Of a stretch of DNA of 64,000 nucleotides, positions 11,752 through 22,529 are shown in pieces. How positions within the stretch are numbered: the stretch's first letter is position 1; every line of letters begins with the position of its first letter. Source of the DNA: Hippasteria phrygiana (taxonomy: Eukaryota > Echinodermata > Asteroidea > Valvatida > Goniasteridae); assembly GCA_037893225.1 (NCBI GenBank), contig JAZGUH010000410.1, positions 558,001 to 622,000 of the forward strand. Direction: 5' to 3'. A model generated the notes under the pieces. The model was not told the origin of the DNA. It did no database searches and was given only the letters and a program-made list of their open reading frames with translations. The position numbers and the translations under genes were made by a program.

Positions 11752-12599
11752 CGGCACCTAAATGTAGCCCCAACCCTATACCTAAATGTAGCCCCAACCT
11801 ATAACTAAAATGTAGCCCCAACCCTGTACCTAAATGTAGCCCCAACCCTATCCTAAATGTAGCCCTAACCCTGTACCTAAACGTAGCCCCAACCCTGTAC
11901 CTAAATGTAGCCCCAACCCTATCCTAAATGTAGCCCCAACCCTGTACCTAAATGAAGCCCCAACCCTATCCTAAATGTAGCCCCAACCCTGTACCTAATT
12001 GTAGCCCCAACCCTGTACCTCAATGTAGCCCCAACCCTGTACCTAAATGTAGCCCCAACCCTGTACCTAATTGTAGCCCCAACCCTGTACCTCAATGTAG
12101 CCCCAACCCTGTACCTAAATGAAGCCCCAACCCTGTACCTAAATGTAGCCCCAACCCTGTACCTAATTGTAGCCCCAACCCTGTACCTCAATGTAGCCCC
12201 AACCCTGTACCTAAATGTAGCCCCAACCCTGTACCTAAATGTAGCCCCAACCCTGTACCTAAATGTAGCCCCAACCCTGTACCTAATTGTAGCCCCAACC
12301 CTGTACCTCAATGTAGCCCCAACCCTGTACCTCAATGTAGCCCCAACCCTGTACCTCAATGTAGCCCCAACCCTGTACCTCGATGTAGCCCCAACCCTGT
12401 ACCTAATTGTAGCCCCAACCCTGTACCTCGATGTAGCCCCAACCCTGTACCTCAATGTAGCCCCAACCCTGTACCTCAATGTAGCCCCAACCCTGTACCT
12501 CAATGTAGCCCCAACCCTGTACCTCGATGTAGCCCCAACCCTGTACCTAAATGTAGCTTGAGAGGTCCGGTCTATACATGGGCTACATTTTAGGTGCCG
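11752..12599. repeat. 24-bp minisatellite enclosed by an inverted repeat
   Basis: About 33 head-to-tail units of 24 bp (11757-12556), each containing ATGTAGCCCCAACCCTGTAC. The first seven units vary in length (23-25 bp); later units are very regular. Variation is concentrated in the four bases before TG (AAATG, CAATG, CGATG, AATTG) and recurs in runs such as AATTG-CAATG-AAATG, suggesting higher-order duplication. The array is bounded by CGGCACCTAAATGTAGCCC (11752-11770) and its near-exact inverse GGGCTACATTTTAGGTGCCG (12580-12599). Because 24 is divisible by three, the minus strand reads openly as an RYRVGAT-containing octapeptide repeat for 260 codons; I regard that frame as an artefact of unit length. 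Confidence 0.95.
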
Positions 12600-14400
12600 C
12601 ACAGACGCCATTAAAAATTGTTTATGGAAGGCAATATATTTCACCCAGTGTTGGAACTTCCCTTGACCCCCAAAACTCCAAAATAATGAAAAATAAATCA
12701 AAGCAAGTGGGAATACCCCGTTTTGTATCGATAGTTGCTAAAAAGTATAATAAACGTCGGGAAAAATCCCAATCGGGCAATTTTGTAGGAAAATCCTCCC
12801 TCCCCCCCCCCCCCAATAAAAAATCAAGATCAACCCCCATGAAAAATGTCCCTCTGACCTACGTGGTTGGATTCACTGGAAGGAATTTAGTATATAAGGG
12901 GCCTACATGTACATTATATGTCTGTATCCCTCGTCAAATTATGCTCAATGGAATAGGTCGCTCGTCATAAAAATCTGCCTGGATGTAACCATGGAGGTGA
13001 TGTAACCACGCATGTACAATACGAAATTTTACAATATTTACCTGTTTGAAAAACGCTTGCACTAAAAGTTCCTGTCCATGTTTGAGGTTGGCTTAAACGG
13101 GCTTTAATGTACGAGTCTCGATCTTCGAAAAGGCTTCGCTATGAATATCCAATCGGATTAAAGTTTGACGCGCAGAGATCGAAGGGGAAGATTCCACACG
13201 TCTCTTACCTCAACGGGATGAACTTCCCTCTTGGCAAATGACCACTTGAGACGTTCATTCGCGTTGCAGATCATTGGAGGAATTGAACCATTTTTTCCAG
13301 GCCAGAACCGGGTCTGCTTCTTATCAGAAAATCGTGCGACGAAAATACGCGCAGCATTTTTCCGGTGTCTAGACTAAATCTTTCTGCATTTGACGTCATC
13401 AACTCTTACATTTGGCTGCAGAACCCAGGGGTTGAACGAGAAATATCCCGGCTGACATTTTCCTCTCCGGATGCGGAATTCAATTGCAAGTAAACGAGAT
13501 AACAGAACAGTTTTTGGGCATATACTCAGTTAAGAAAGTGGTCTAGTTTCCCAATTTCTCTGTGGCAACAAATTCTTGCTATTGTCTTGTTTAATAGAGG
13601 GATTGAAAAATAAAATAGACGTCTGGTCAGAAGATCTGCGCCGGCTGAAAGCTATACACTCCAACTTTGCCAGTCGTTAAACCCGAAGGAAAACAATGAT
13701 ACTTGTATCGCCTGCATGTGTATCTATTTCTGACGGCTTCAAGAATTCAACTTCGCAAACTCTTTGTTGAAAACAAATAGAGTAATGCATACAATAATTC
13801 ATTTAGAACCGCATTGCGGTAGTTTTTGAGTGTGCGGGGCGCGTCTCAAATAGACAAATGTCAAAATATGTTTTCCGACGCACAAACACTTAATCGAATA
13901 ACTGGATTGCATTATGGAAATTTGAAACAGACACATTTCCGGACGGATATACAAAGCGTATAGCTCTTTAGAACCATACATTATTGTTGTACTCGAAGGA
14001 TGGGGTGAGGCTTAATTATCAGTTTGATGGAAGGGCAAGGAATAGTTTTCTGTGGTGATACCGCACCACTTGGGCAAATGTACCCAGTGAGTGGGAGGAA
14101 CATACGCATTCTTGGTACTTGGAGGATGAAAGAACTTTAGCCAATTGCTAACAACCTTATTGTTGGAAAATATATGTTCCGAATTTAAGAAATGTGAACA
14201 ATTTAGTATATTACGGTATAGAAAGAGACTTTTTAGGGCGGGGCTAGCCTGAAGGTGTAAATGTCGAAAAAGTAAATAAATAGTGTAAATTTGTGTTTGT
14301 GTTTAATTTAAAGGGACCGTGAAATAGGAATGATTTTTTCGTACGTTGTGATGTTTTTAGCAAGGAGTTCGTTCGATAAATGACGCCCTTTTGTGTGACC
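12600..14400. other. Unannotated DNA
   Basis: No recognisable gene or shared repeat. A poly-C run sits near 12803-12813. Open frames here are short and without motifs. Confidence 0.4.
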
Positions 14401-14402
14401 TT

Positions 14403-14432
14403 GGAGGAATAAGACATGTGTCTTATTCCTCC
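14403..14432. repeat. Perfect 30-nt palindrome
   Basis: Two 14-bp arms (GGAGGAATAAGACA and its complement) separated by TG. It lies 20 bp upstream of a family G element. It could fold as a hairpin, but no T-run or gene end makes it a terminator. Confidence 0.9.
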
Positions 14433-14451
14433 ATGGTGTGACTAACCTGGG

Positions 14452-14697
14452 GGGTTTCTCAAACCCTGGCTTCGGCTTGGGCTTCGACTTCGTCTCCAGT
14501 TATTCCCGATTCTAATTGCCACTCTGAAGCCTTGAATACGTAAATATATTAACAGACTCAGGCTCCGGATTAAAACATCAGACTTTGATATACATGTAGC
14601 AAAACAGTATCCAAGATCTTGCCAAATCTGGAGTCATAAAATTGCGCGAAGCCGAAGCCGAAGCCCCAGCCCAAGCCAGGGTTTGAGAAATGCCCCT
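14452..14697. repeat. MITE family G, copy 1
   Basis: About 246 bp. The long inverted ends read GGGTTTCTCAAACCCTGGCT at the left and GCCAGGGTTTGAGAAA at the right, continued inward by GGCTTCGGCTTGGGCTTCG-like hexamer series. The centre (TGAAGCCTTGAATACGTAAA, then TATTAACAGACTC and ATCCAAGATCTTGCCAAATC) is nearly identical in copy 2 at 63215-63448. A diverged inverted copy is at 60655-60887. The high similarity of copies 1 and 2 suggests recent activity. Confidence 0.9.
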
Positions 14698-14714
14698 GGA
14701 AAGGTTTTAGAATA

Positions 14715-16790
14715 ACTGCAAAAGTGGCGTATCCGAGGGGGGGGGGGGGGGGGGGGGTTCCCCCGGCGGCATTTGAGGCGTCAAAAAGAAAGTGTTTTTA
14801 AGACGGTTTTAAGACGCCGGGTTCATACGTTGTTTACCCTCCCTGAACCACAAAAAAATTTACTTCAAATAAAAACAAGCATTTAGACCATTTTCATTTT
14901 TGTAAGACATGGCTACTGTGAGAACGCAAGTTGAACTGGGTCTTTATTGCATGATTTCTTTTAGCAAAATCCTTTGACCTTTCACAGCTCCTTCTTGTCC
15001 TCTTCTTCAGTTGTAACAATACTCTCAGTCTGTCCTTTCTTAGTTCAAGAGTGCACCCATAACAGAATTACTAGTGGCAATCATTTTATTAACCAAAGCT
15101 AGCGGTAAAGGGATCTCGAAACCGTTAATAGGTTAAGCAAGTTAACCGTGAAAATCGTGTCAGTCCACGGGGCAACTTTCGCGGCCACTGGCGGCAGTGG
15201 GGCTGCCCGGACCAAGTTACTCACGCGTAACATTGTAATCACGTTTCATAAAATTATGATTATTGTTTTTCCGGACTGTCATAATTACCGCTCCTTGGCT
15301 TATAGTGCTGGATTATTTTGCAGCAATTTTGGCATAAAAGGGAACGTGTTTACTCCAACAAATTTAACTTATTATTTTTGGGCCTTTGGGGGGAAAGAGG
15401 CAAAACATGACTTGGGATTTTTTTTTTTCACGTCAGTTATTGGAACAGTAACAGCCTATATTAGCGTCCCGAGGGGAATTTGAAGATCGTGCCACAACCA
15501 TGCTTGGGAAGTATTATTAAGAGGCAAACGTATTACCCGCATCCTTGCCTCACTCCCTCACCCCCCCCCCCCCCCCCCCAACAAAAAATTATAAACACAA
15601 ATAAATAAATAAATAAATAAATTTAAAAAAATTAAAATAATTTTAAAATGACAGGATGATTTGGTGCATGTGATTTTAACAAGGACAGTCCAAAATCACA
15701 TCCAGAGCCCAGAATCACAATGAGGTTTAAGCTGTTAAACCCAGAAGTTACCTTGTACTCTTTGTTTAGATGGACAATAGTTTACAGGCTTCAGATGTGG
15801 TTTTCAATAAAGTAGGGTGTGATTTTGGACGCCCGTTGTCGAAATCACATCGTCTTAATCACCCTATCCATTTCGAATAGAAAAATCACAGGTTATCCGC
15901 TTAGAATAATGCATGACGCTCCATTTGATACAGTTTTGACAATCATTGTACCTTTCATATGTCTATGGACAAGTTAGAGTTCGTTTTCGTGCTCATTTTG
16001 TCAAACTCTTAGGTTGTCAGTCTATTTTGGCTACATAACTGCCATCAAGAGAAATTACAGCGTTATAGTACTAGTAGAAATGTCATAGCAGCAGGCTTTA
16101 TACAAAATGGGAACCGCCGTTTATAAAGCCCTTGTATTCTTAACTCGGCCTATCTTGGAATATATAGTCGGTTGGAACATAGCCCCATGGTTGAAAGTAG
16201 AATCATTTTCACGAAAGCAAGCTTTTGCTTGTATGTAGTATGCCGCTTTGTTTTATTTGAGTTTAATTAGCTGTACATTTTCATTAAAACCTTGTCTTTA
16301 TTACTTAGGTGCTTTCTTTACTATGTTAATGACCCTAACTCCAAATGTTTATCTCGTTTCAAGCTCTGCGTCTTCTTTTCTTTATGACGACATGACATCC
16401 GTCCATTACGGCTGGTTCCCGCGTGCACTAAATAACACATGAGGTCATAGTCTGTAGGCCACAGGGAACCCGCGACAACCAGCAGGAGACATCGAGTTAG
16501 AATACGGTAGCCTTCGACGCCATGTCTGATGTAGGTAAGTGGACTGAAATATCCCGCGTCATCACAGCGGCTATAATTGCCACTAAAAAAGCGAATACGG
16601 AGTTAATTGCCTTAATGTTTTCCACAGGTTTAATGGTCTGTATATGGGCTATCTCCCCCCCCCCCCCCCCCCACTTTGTATTCGCAGTCTTAGTTCAATT
16701 TTTGAACATTTTTTATTTTTATCAATAAATTATTTTGTCCGTGAATGAAACTAAAGATTGCTCAAAAGGCTGACACTGTAGCGCGAAATA
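14715..16790. other. Unannotated DNA with homopolymers and an AAAT microsatellite
   Basis: GTGGCGTATCCGAGG at 14725 followed by a G run of about 22 looks like one end of a hAT-type MITE, but I cannot find its partner. A poly-C run (15560-15579) is followed by (AAAT)n at 15598-15622. Another poly-C run is near 16656-16672. No coding region is recognised. Confidence 0.45.
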
Positions 16791-16819
16791 AAACCAACGA
16801 AGAGAAGACAAAAAATGTT

Positions 16820-17010
16820 GAACTAATTTTAGAAACCCCACAGAATCAGGCAAACTCCAGAAACCCCGCAGAATCAAGCAAGACTGGAAATCCCACGAAA
16901 TCAGGCGGGTACTGAAAACCCAATCGACATGTTGGCCCCAGGCGAGATTCGAACCCGAGTCACATACATGGAAGGCGAGGAAAGTACTCGTGTGTCTAAT
17001 TCCCCTATCT
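16820..17010 (-). repeat. tRNA-derived SINE, family K, copy 1
   Basis: On the minus strand the tRNA-like head contains the pol III B-box sequence GGGTTCGAATCTC (16944-16956), followed by the body motif GATTGGGTTTTCAGTACC. That body motif is shared with the copy at 46780-47860. Three imperfect 35-40-bp repeats (AGAAACCCCACAGAATCAGG-like, plus strand 16838-16910) form the rest of the body. An intact A box is not obvious. A retroposed pol III element, not a functional tRNA gene. Confidence 0.7.
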
Positions 17011-17469
17011 ACATTTAGCGACGTAAATGAACCATAATTCCCAAATGACCACCCACTTCGACATTTATCTGAATTTGAATTTCATTTACATGTATTCATA
17101 ATAACGGTGTGATGATGTCGTTATTGGACCGATTTTGATAATAATGGCGCCATGTTAATTACCCTCTTGGCGAACGAGTCAATTTAACATTCAGGTTAAT
17201 AATATCATTAAGCTTATTGCGTATAGGCTCCGATTTAGTCACATGACAGCAGTTGCAAAGTATGAACGTAAGGGGCTGTTTGAAAATATACGCGCAGATT
17301 GTATTCACAGGAAGCAACTTAATGTTGCACTTGTGGTACTTGACATATTACAAAATAGCATTTTGCCTCAAATTCGGTACCGGTGCCTCTTGGGTACGAA
17401 AAACGACAACTATTTTTTAGAGTAATGGGAACACATCCCTTGCTCGTTTCATAAGAATTTAATCTACAC

Positions 17470-17515
17470 TAGCACCGTGTAGGTCGTGGGTTCGAATCCC
17501 GCCTGAGCTCCCGAA
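17470..17515 (+). repeat. tRNA-like B-box relic
   Basis: GGGTTCGAATCCC (17488-17500) within a GTGGG...CCCGC T-arm is a perfect tRNA T-arm/B box. No D-arm or A box lies upstream at the right distance, so this is a fragment of a tRNA-derived SINE and not a tRNA gene. Confidence 0.6.
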
Positions 17516-17686
17516 TTATCTCAGTAGTCACCACTCACTTCAAACATTGAGTGCGTGTAGTGCTTTTTAAAAAGTTGAGCAGATGCTCAAATTGAGGGAA
17601 ACACGGAAATTATTTGTTTAATTCTGAATTCATTTTTGGTTAATTTTTGCGGTAAGTGCAGAGACTTTGGGTTCATCCTGCGGCTA

Positions 17687-17726
17687 CATCATGTTCCTCA
17701 CGTCTCCATCATGATCCTCACGTCTC
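17687..17726 (+). repeat. Two-unit 20-bp tandem repeat
   Basis: CATCATGTTCCTCACGTCTC is followed directly by the same 20 bases with one change (A for T at position 8). Too short to be more than a local duplication. Confidence 0.85.
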
Positions 17727-17729
17727 CAT

Positions 17730-20105
17730 CTTACGGTGAGATGCACTCTTTATTGATCTCTCCCCATGCCGCTTCATCTCGTCTCTATCAGCTTATCAGC
17801 GCTGTGTGTGGTCTAATCTTCAATAATCCACTAGAGTCTTGAAAACATACAGCCTACTTTCATTAATAGTTATGCCCGCAAAAAATGTGCTTTAGAATGT
17901 TGCCCAGAGTGCAAAAACATAAACCGCGGCAGGATATTTGGTAGTTTTCTACGAAATATTCACTTGTTCAGCCCTCCTTCATTAGAAACTCAATAAACAT
18001 CTCAGCGGGTGTTTTTTCTGTCTGCTGTTAAGTACCCCGGTCATCCAACCGCATACTCAGATAACTAGAAAAATAGTAGAGAAATTTACCATTCTGTGTA
18101 CATCAAGATGTTTTGAAATGAACTGAAAACGTGAACAGTGGGTGACTCGCCCCCTAGCTTATCGGAGGGCACGCTTGGACAAGTACCCTTTCCTCTACTC
18201 ATCCAATTCACGCGTGGATGTCTCACGGAGTGCGTCGTGACATTTTCTTAGAAAATAATCCTCTGAGGAATCCAATCATCTGCATAGTCAATCTTGGGAA
18301 GTACTGTCGATAGGAACTCTAAAATAGCCTATTGTGAAAAAAACCAGACAAACTCGGGACATGGGATTGCCTGTGCGATTTAATTGATGTTTTGCCAGCA
18401 GGGCCTTCAAGAATTTTCTTTGCACTAATCTGAATTGTTTTGTCTTTCTCATAAACAGCAAGACAGTAATTATTTTCAGTATAAATTTATAATATATGCA
18501 TGAAAATTGTGTAAGATGAAAGATATATATTTTTTAACTTAAATAAATTTTATAACCAAAATTGTTATTGTTTTTATTGTTAACAGCAGTCTCGAGTGCT
18601 CCCTTGCAGTAGGCTTAGCCCTCTCGGATATCACCCCATTGTTTGTCTCATCTTGGTCCAATAACTCTATAATTCATCTCGTATACTTTATAATGTTTTT
18701 GTATCAAAATTGCATGGATGGAAATTAAAACAAACAAAGAATTCTCTTTGGAATTTGCAGGAAAGTAGTCGTTTTAAAAATTTACCACAAAACCCAGAGT
18801 CTAACAATATCCGACTCCCCGCACAAACGAACAAATATTGGGGGCAAATTTTGGATTCTGTGCCAAATTTTGGATTGTTAAGCATATGAAGCAGATAGAG
18901 TTTGTTTGCATGAAACCTTACAAAATACGCGTATATGGAAGGAATCCCATACAATTATTATAGCACCCTGAAAGCCTGTTTCGATGCTTTTTCTCGGTAA
19001 ACTCTATTGAAATTGCTCGTTCCAGAGTTTCAGTCCTAACCGATTCTGACTTGTTACAATCCTTTCCTGCGTGACTTGCCAGTGATCCTCGGTTCGTGTT
19101 TCATAAGTGTGAAGAGTGGATATGCATCTCCGTAATATTAGCAGGGAGCTTGATTAGGCTAGGTCATACACCTGTCTTACCCTGTAAAGTCAATTTGTCT
19201 CCTAGACATCTGGATGCCTTATAACAGCCCCTGAGACAAACATGAAGCATTGGTTTAGCATGCCATGTGTTTTCTAAAGTTGCGCTAAGTTGAAATGGAG
19301 AATAAAGTGGTCTTCCGTAGATTTACGGCATGCTTAAGGTGAGAAGACTGCATCATTAAGAAGGTTTTCACTGCGAGCATTGAAAGGATATATACAAGGC
19401 ATGTACACGGTAAAATTCAGAAGAGCGAAGGTTTGCCTTTGCCTATAATTCTAAGTTTTCAGTTCATTTTATTTGTTGATTGTTTTTTCTCGTTGGAATA
19501 TTAAAAAAATAGTTTGTATCATAACACAAATTAATGCGTTGAAGCATTTCTGAGTTATTGCATATAGACAGTATTTATACAATTATAAAAAACATAATTA
19601 GGTCCTCATCCTTATTATCTCATAATAGTTATCGATCTTTAATTTTATTCGAGGTATAAACATAATACGTTTTAAAATATTACACACTTTAAACAGGAAT
19701 GGCGGACTTGCAATAACCAGTTCGGTATGTCGAAGGTTAAAGGTTATTCGGGATAAAATTGCTGACATATTGTCACGCGATGTTACGCGAACGCCCATCT
19801 GATTAAATTTAACACGTGCGCGTTGTGCGACCACCTTGCGCGTTCATACGCGCGCGTTAGGTCACGGGTCATTCGGGATAACTACGTCTTTCTGCACATG
19901 CGCCGTTCTAATACTGAACTGGCTTATTAGTTGATTATCGGCAACCAGAGTCTAAATGATACACTAAAGAGGAAATCTGCCCATTTGAATCGGCGCAACT
20001 GCCTCAACTGCCAAATTGTTAAATTGCAGGTTTTAACTTCTCGTAATGATAATCTTCATAGTAGAATATATAGACTCATTTCACTGGCGACCTTTCCATG
20101 TAAAA
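17730..20105. other. Unannotated DNA
   Basis: No recognisable gene. The word ATTCGGGATAA occurs twice near 19746 and 19871, around a CpG-rich stretch with several GCGCG words (19780-19860). I cannot assign this to an element. Confidence 0.4.
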
Positions 20106-20109
20106 CCTT

Positions 20110-20332
20110 GGGCCAGTTTCACGGAGCTGCTCAGCACAAAAATCTCTTGCTTAGTAAAAGCAGGTTACCAGCCAAAAGTCACGTGATTTTCATGCTAAGC
20201 CACCAACAGCTGAATGCCAGTCACAGGCAATAGACATTACATGAAAAGTTGGCTGGTAATCCTGTTTCTAGCAAGGTAGAATGTTCATGCTAAGCAAATT
20301 TTTGTGCTTAGCATCGCCGTGAAATTGGCCCC
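20110..20332. repeat. MITE family E, copy 2 (best copy)
   Basis: About 223 bp. The left end GGGCCAGTTTCACGGAGCTG continues into CTCAGCACAAAAAT. It pairs with the right end, which reads TTTTTGTGCTTAGCATCGCC followed by GTGAAATTGGCC. The interior carries GCTTAGTAAAAGCAGGTTAC, CAGCCAAAAGTCACGTGATT and CCAACAGCTGAATGCCAGTC. Copies at 8614-8787 and 50608-50813. It has no coding capacity. The ends resemble repeats I associate with echinoderm DNA. Confidence 0.85.
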
Positions 20333-20883
20333 TAATTTTGTGCCAATCTTTGCATAATGTGTCCTAGATTTGGGTGGGCGGAGAGACTGAATAAAGGCAA
20401 TTAGAAGCATCTTCGTGCGATTATTATCCCTGCCCCCAACACGACAATCTAATCTGGATAATGTCAGGGGTAGACATTTGAATTATTCATTGAAATTATT
20501 ACCAACTCTAGCTTCTGTAATTGCCATCCAAACATCGAACTCAGCTGGCAAGTTGTGTTTGACTATCTTACCGAGGGAACAAGACATAAAAACGAACAAT
20601 AGCCTCAACTCAGGTCGTAATGATAAATTAATGAAACAATTAACTCTTTAAATTTTGGGTGCTGTAAATCTATATGCCGTTCTCCTCGCGTTAAATTGCA
20701 TTTCTGTGAAATCTGGTAATAGGATTTTGTATTTATTCCACGCACGACAAGTCATGGCAAACCCAATTAGCCTTATACGCAGCCATAGTCGTATACTGAA
20801 AACAGAATATGCCAGGGTGTACCGGTAAAGAAAATGTCCCTTTATGGGCCCAATAGTGTTCTTTCGTTTTAAATAACCCACAA

Positions 20884-21246
20884 ATTGTCAGTGATTCGGA
20901 TTAAGAGGGCTGCTGCATTCGTACTTTCTTTGACTCGGGGTTTCGACTGAACCTCTTTGAAAGAATGGACGGTCATTAGACAGAAATGCCATTCAACCAT
21001 CGTATACTCCTTTCTTATTACAAACAAAAACCCTTGCTCGTGCCTCCCAACACAGGCACAATGCAATCTTATCTTTTAATCCCTCGATTCGTCTTTTGCC
21101 TACCCTCCCTCCCCTTATATAATGATCAAAGGCACGTGCCCCAGAAAACAACGAAATGCCCGAGTCACAGAAAGTTGGGTTACGAATGCAGCATTTTGAT
21201 TGGCCCGTCTTTGTTAGGAGCCCTCTTAATCCGAATCACCGACAAT
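20884..21246. repeat. MITE L with 28-bp inverted ends
   Basis: The left end (20884-20911, containing GTGATTCGGATTAAGAGGGC) and the right end (21219-21246) are inverted copies with one mismatch. A second nested pair, TGCTGCATTCGTA and TACGAATGCAGCA, lies just inside. The interior is non-coding. A 363-bp non-autonomous DNA transposon; only one copy is visible in the window. Confidence 0.85.
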
Positions 21247-21791
21247 CTACAAGGTTTGAAAAAAAAACTCGTGTACGCAAACAAAAACGACAACAACAAC
21301 GACGGCGACGACGTCGACAAGTTGTATTTTAGCCAAATATATTAAACGGTTATTTTACTCTGGTTTCCTTATTGGAATAAACAATGAAACACAGTTGATA
21401 ATTGAATATGTTTCTAGATCACGAACCAAACCCATAGGTTTGAACATCATCACTAGATTGTGCAGTAAGCCTTCTTCAATCAGATAAGTCGCCCGGCACC
21501 GTCGCGCAGGTACTATCACACGAAAAAGATCCTATTCCTTCATCAGAGCGACTTAAAAAGCTTTGGACGATGCAATTTTATCCGGCTGAGCGAGCAACCA
21601 GGGGAGATAGAGTGGATCTAATTTACGGAAAATCGCTTTGCTAAGTGTTTCTTCGGTGATGTATTCCTGTTTTTTACTTATAGAGTGACGGCAAATGAAA
21701 ATACAATTAATGTTGAACAAAGCTCCGTAATTTCTGCTTGTTAAGTGTACGTTTATTTAGTATACGTAGTCCACCTATAGTTATATATTAT

Positions 21792-21955
21792 ACAAATAAT
21801 GAATGTTTATGAGTGCGATGGTAAGAATAATTTCATGAGGTGACAGATGGAATGTTCCATTCCACGAGGCGAAGCCGAATGGAATGGGACATTCCATCTG
21901 TCACCGAATGAAATTATTCTTACCATTGCACGAATGTGAAACATTCATTATTTGT
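21792..21955. repeat. Long hairpin with GCGAAGC apex, copy 1
   Basis: The left arm (21792-21864) and right arm (21879-21955) are inverted copies with small indels: ACAAATAATGAATGTTT, GGTAAGAATAATTTCAT and GGTGACAGATGGAATGT all recur inverted. The apex is CGAGGCGAAGCCGA. The core d(GCGAAGC) is known from biophysical work as an unusually stable DNA mini-hairpin. The same apex occurs in the hairpin at 58492-58629, whose arms are unrelated. The right arm abuts the TIR element at 21957-22523. Confidence 0.9.
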
Positions 21956-21956
21956 T

Positions 21957-22523
21957 TTATACAACGCCTGAATAAATCCGACAGATTGCATGCATGGATT
22001 TCCTGGTATACAACGGTGCCGTTTACCTTCTCAGTCCCGCATAAAACCGCGACAAAAAGTGGTCCAGTTCCAAATCAGTTAAAGCTTTAATTGTTGTTCC
22101 TGCGTGTCTTGCAAATTCCTCTAATCGTTTGACTGCATATTTCATTTGTCCTACTGTGTTAGCAGCGTCAGCATTGCCTACGAGTTCCAATATTTCGTCG
22201 TCTGTTAGGAAAAAAACCGCGGTTCGGAAACACCGTCCGCAATTTTGTGTGAATGACAGCCTAGACTGGTTCCTGGTCCCCATATGTATATAATATACAT
22301 TTGAAGTCCGAAGGAAAACGGAGGGACCGGGAACAAGTCCAGTGACAGCCGTGTTGTAGCGGCGGGGAAGTTCTATCAAACGCGTTACCGTTTGATAGAA
22401 CCATGTGATAGAACGTTTTTGGCGGTGCGGGTTCGCGTCGTGCGATGGGACGAATAATTCAATACACGTGATCGACGATCTACCAATCGGATGGCTGGGA
22501 TTTATTCAGGTGTTGTATAAAGA
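21957..22523. mobile_element. Inverted-repeat element holding a recombinase-like exon
   Basis: Bounded by TTATACAACGCCTGAATAAA followed by TCC on the left, and on the right by its inverse GGATTTATTCAGGTGTTGTA followed by TAA, differing at one position. The interior carries a minus-strand exon (22027-22201), a 13-bp-arm hairpin (22370-22401, GTTCTATCAAACG arms) and an inverted pair around 22260-22345 (GACTGGTTCCTGGTCC facing GGACCGGGAACAAGTC). Terminal inverted repeats are not expected for classical Cryptons, so the recombinase-like exon may be captured cargo, or the TIR pair may belong to another element. Confidence 0.7.
22027..22201 (-). pseudogene. Isolated exon resembling Crypton-type tyrosine recombinase N-terminal domain
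   Basis: The minus strand shows a strong 3' splice site (TTTTTTTCCTAACAG, ending at 22202), then 175 bp of open frame, then a 5' splice site (AAG/GTAAAC, intron starting at 22026). The frame encodes about 58 residues. These include AANTVGQMKYAVKRLEEFAR near the start and LELDHFLSRFYAGLRR at the end. The pattern, a helix with a central basic-aromatic core followed by a Leu-rich segment and an F-Y-x-x-x-R end, matches my recollection of the SAM-like N-terminal domain of Crypton-derived recombinases (also found in ZMYM, QRICH1 and KCTD1 proteins). The catalytic R-H-R-Y domain is absent, and I see no downstream exon within the element. It could be one exon of a gene whose other exons are elsewhere. 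Family assignment is from memory and moderate. Confidence 0.5.
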
Positions 22524-22529
22524 AATATA

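Noticed and set aside
11919..12701. 260-codon minus-strand frame with RYRVGAT octapeptide repeats
   Set aside because: The minisatellite unit is 24 bp, divisible by three, so an open frame is automatic. Early units with 23 or 25 bp break the frame, and there is no signal peptide, domain or gene context.
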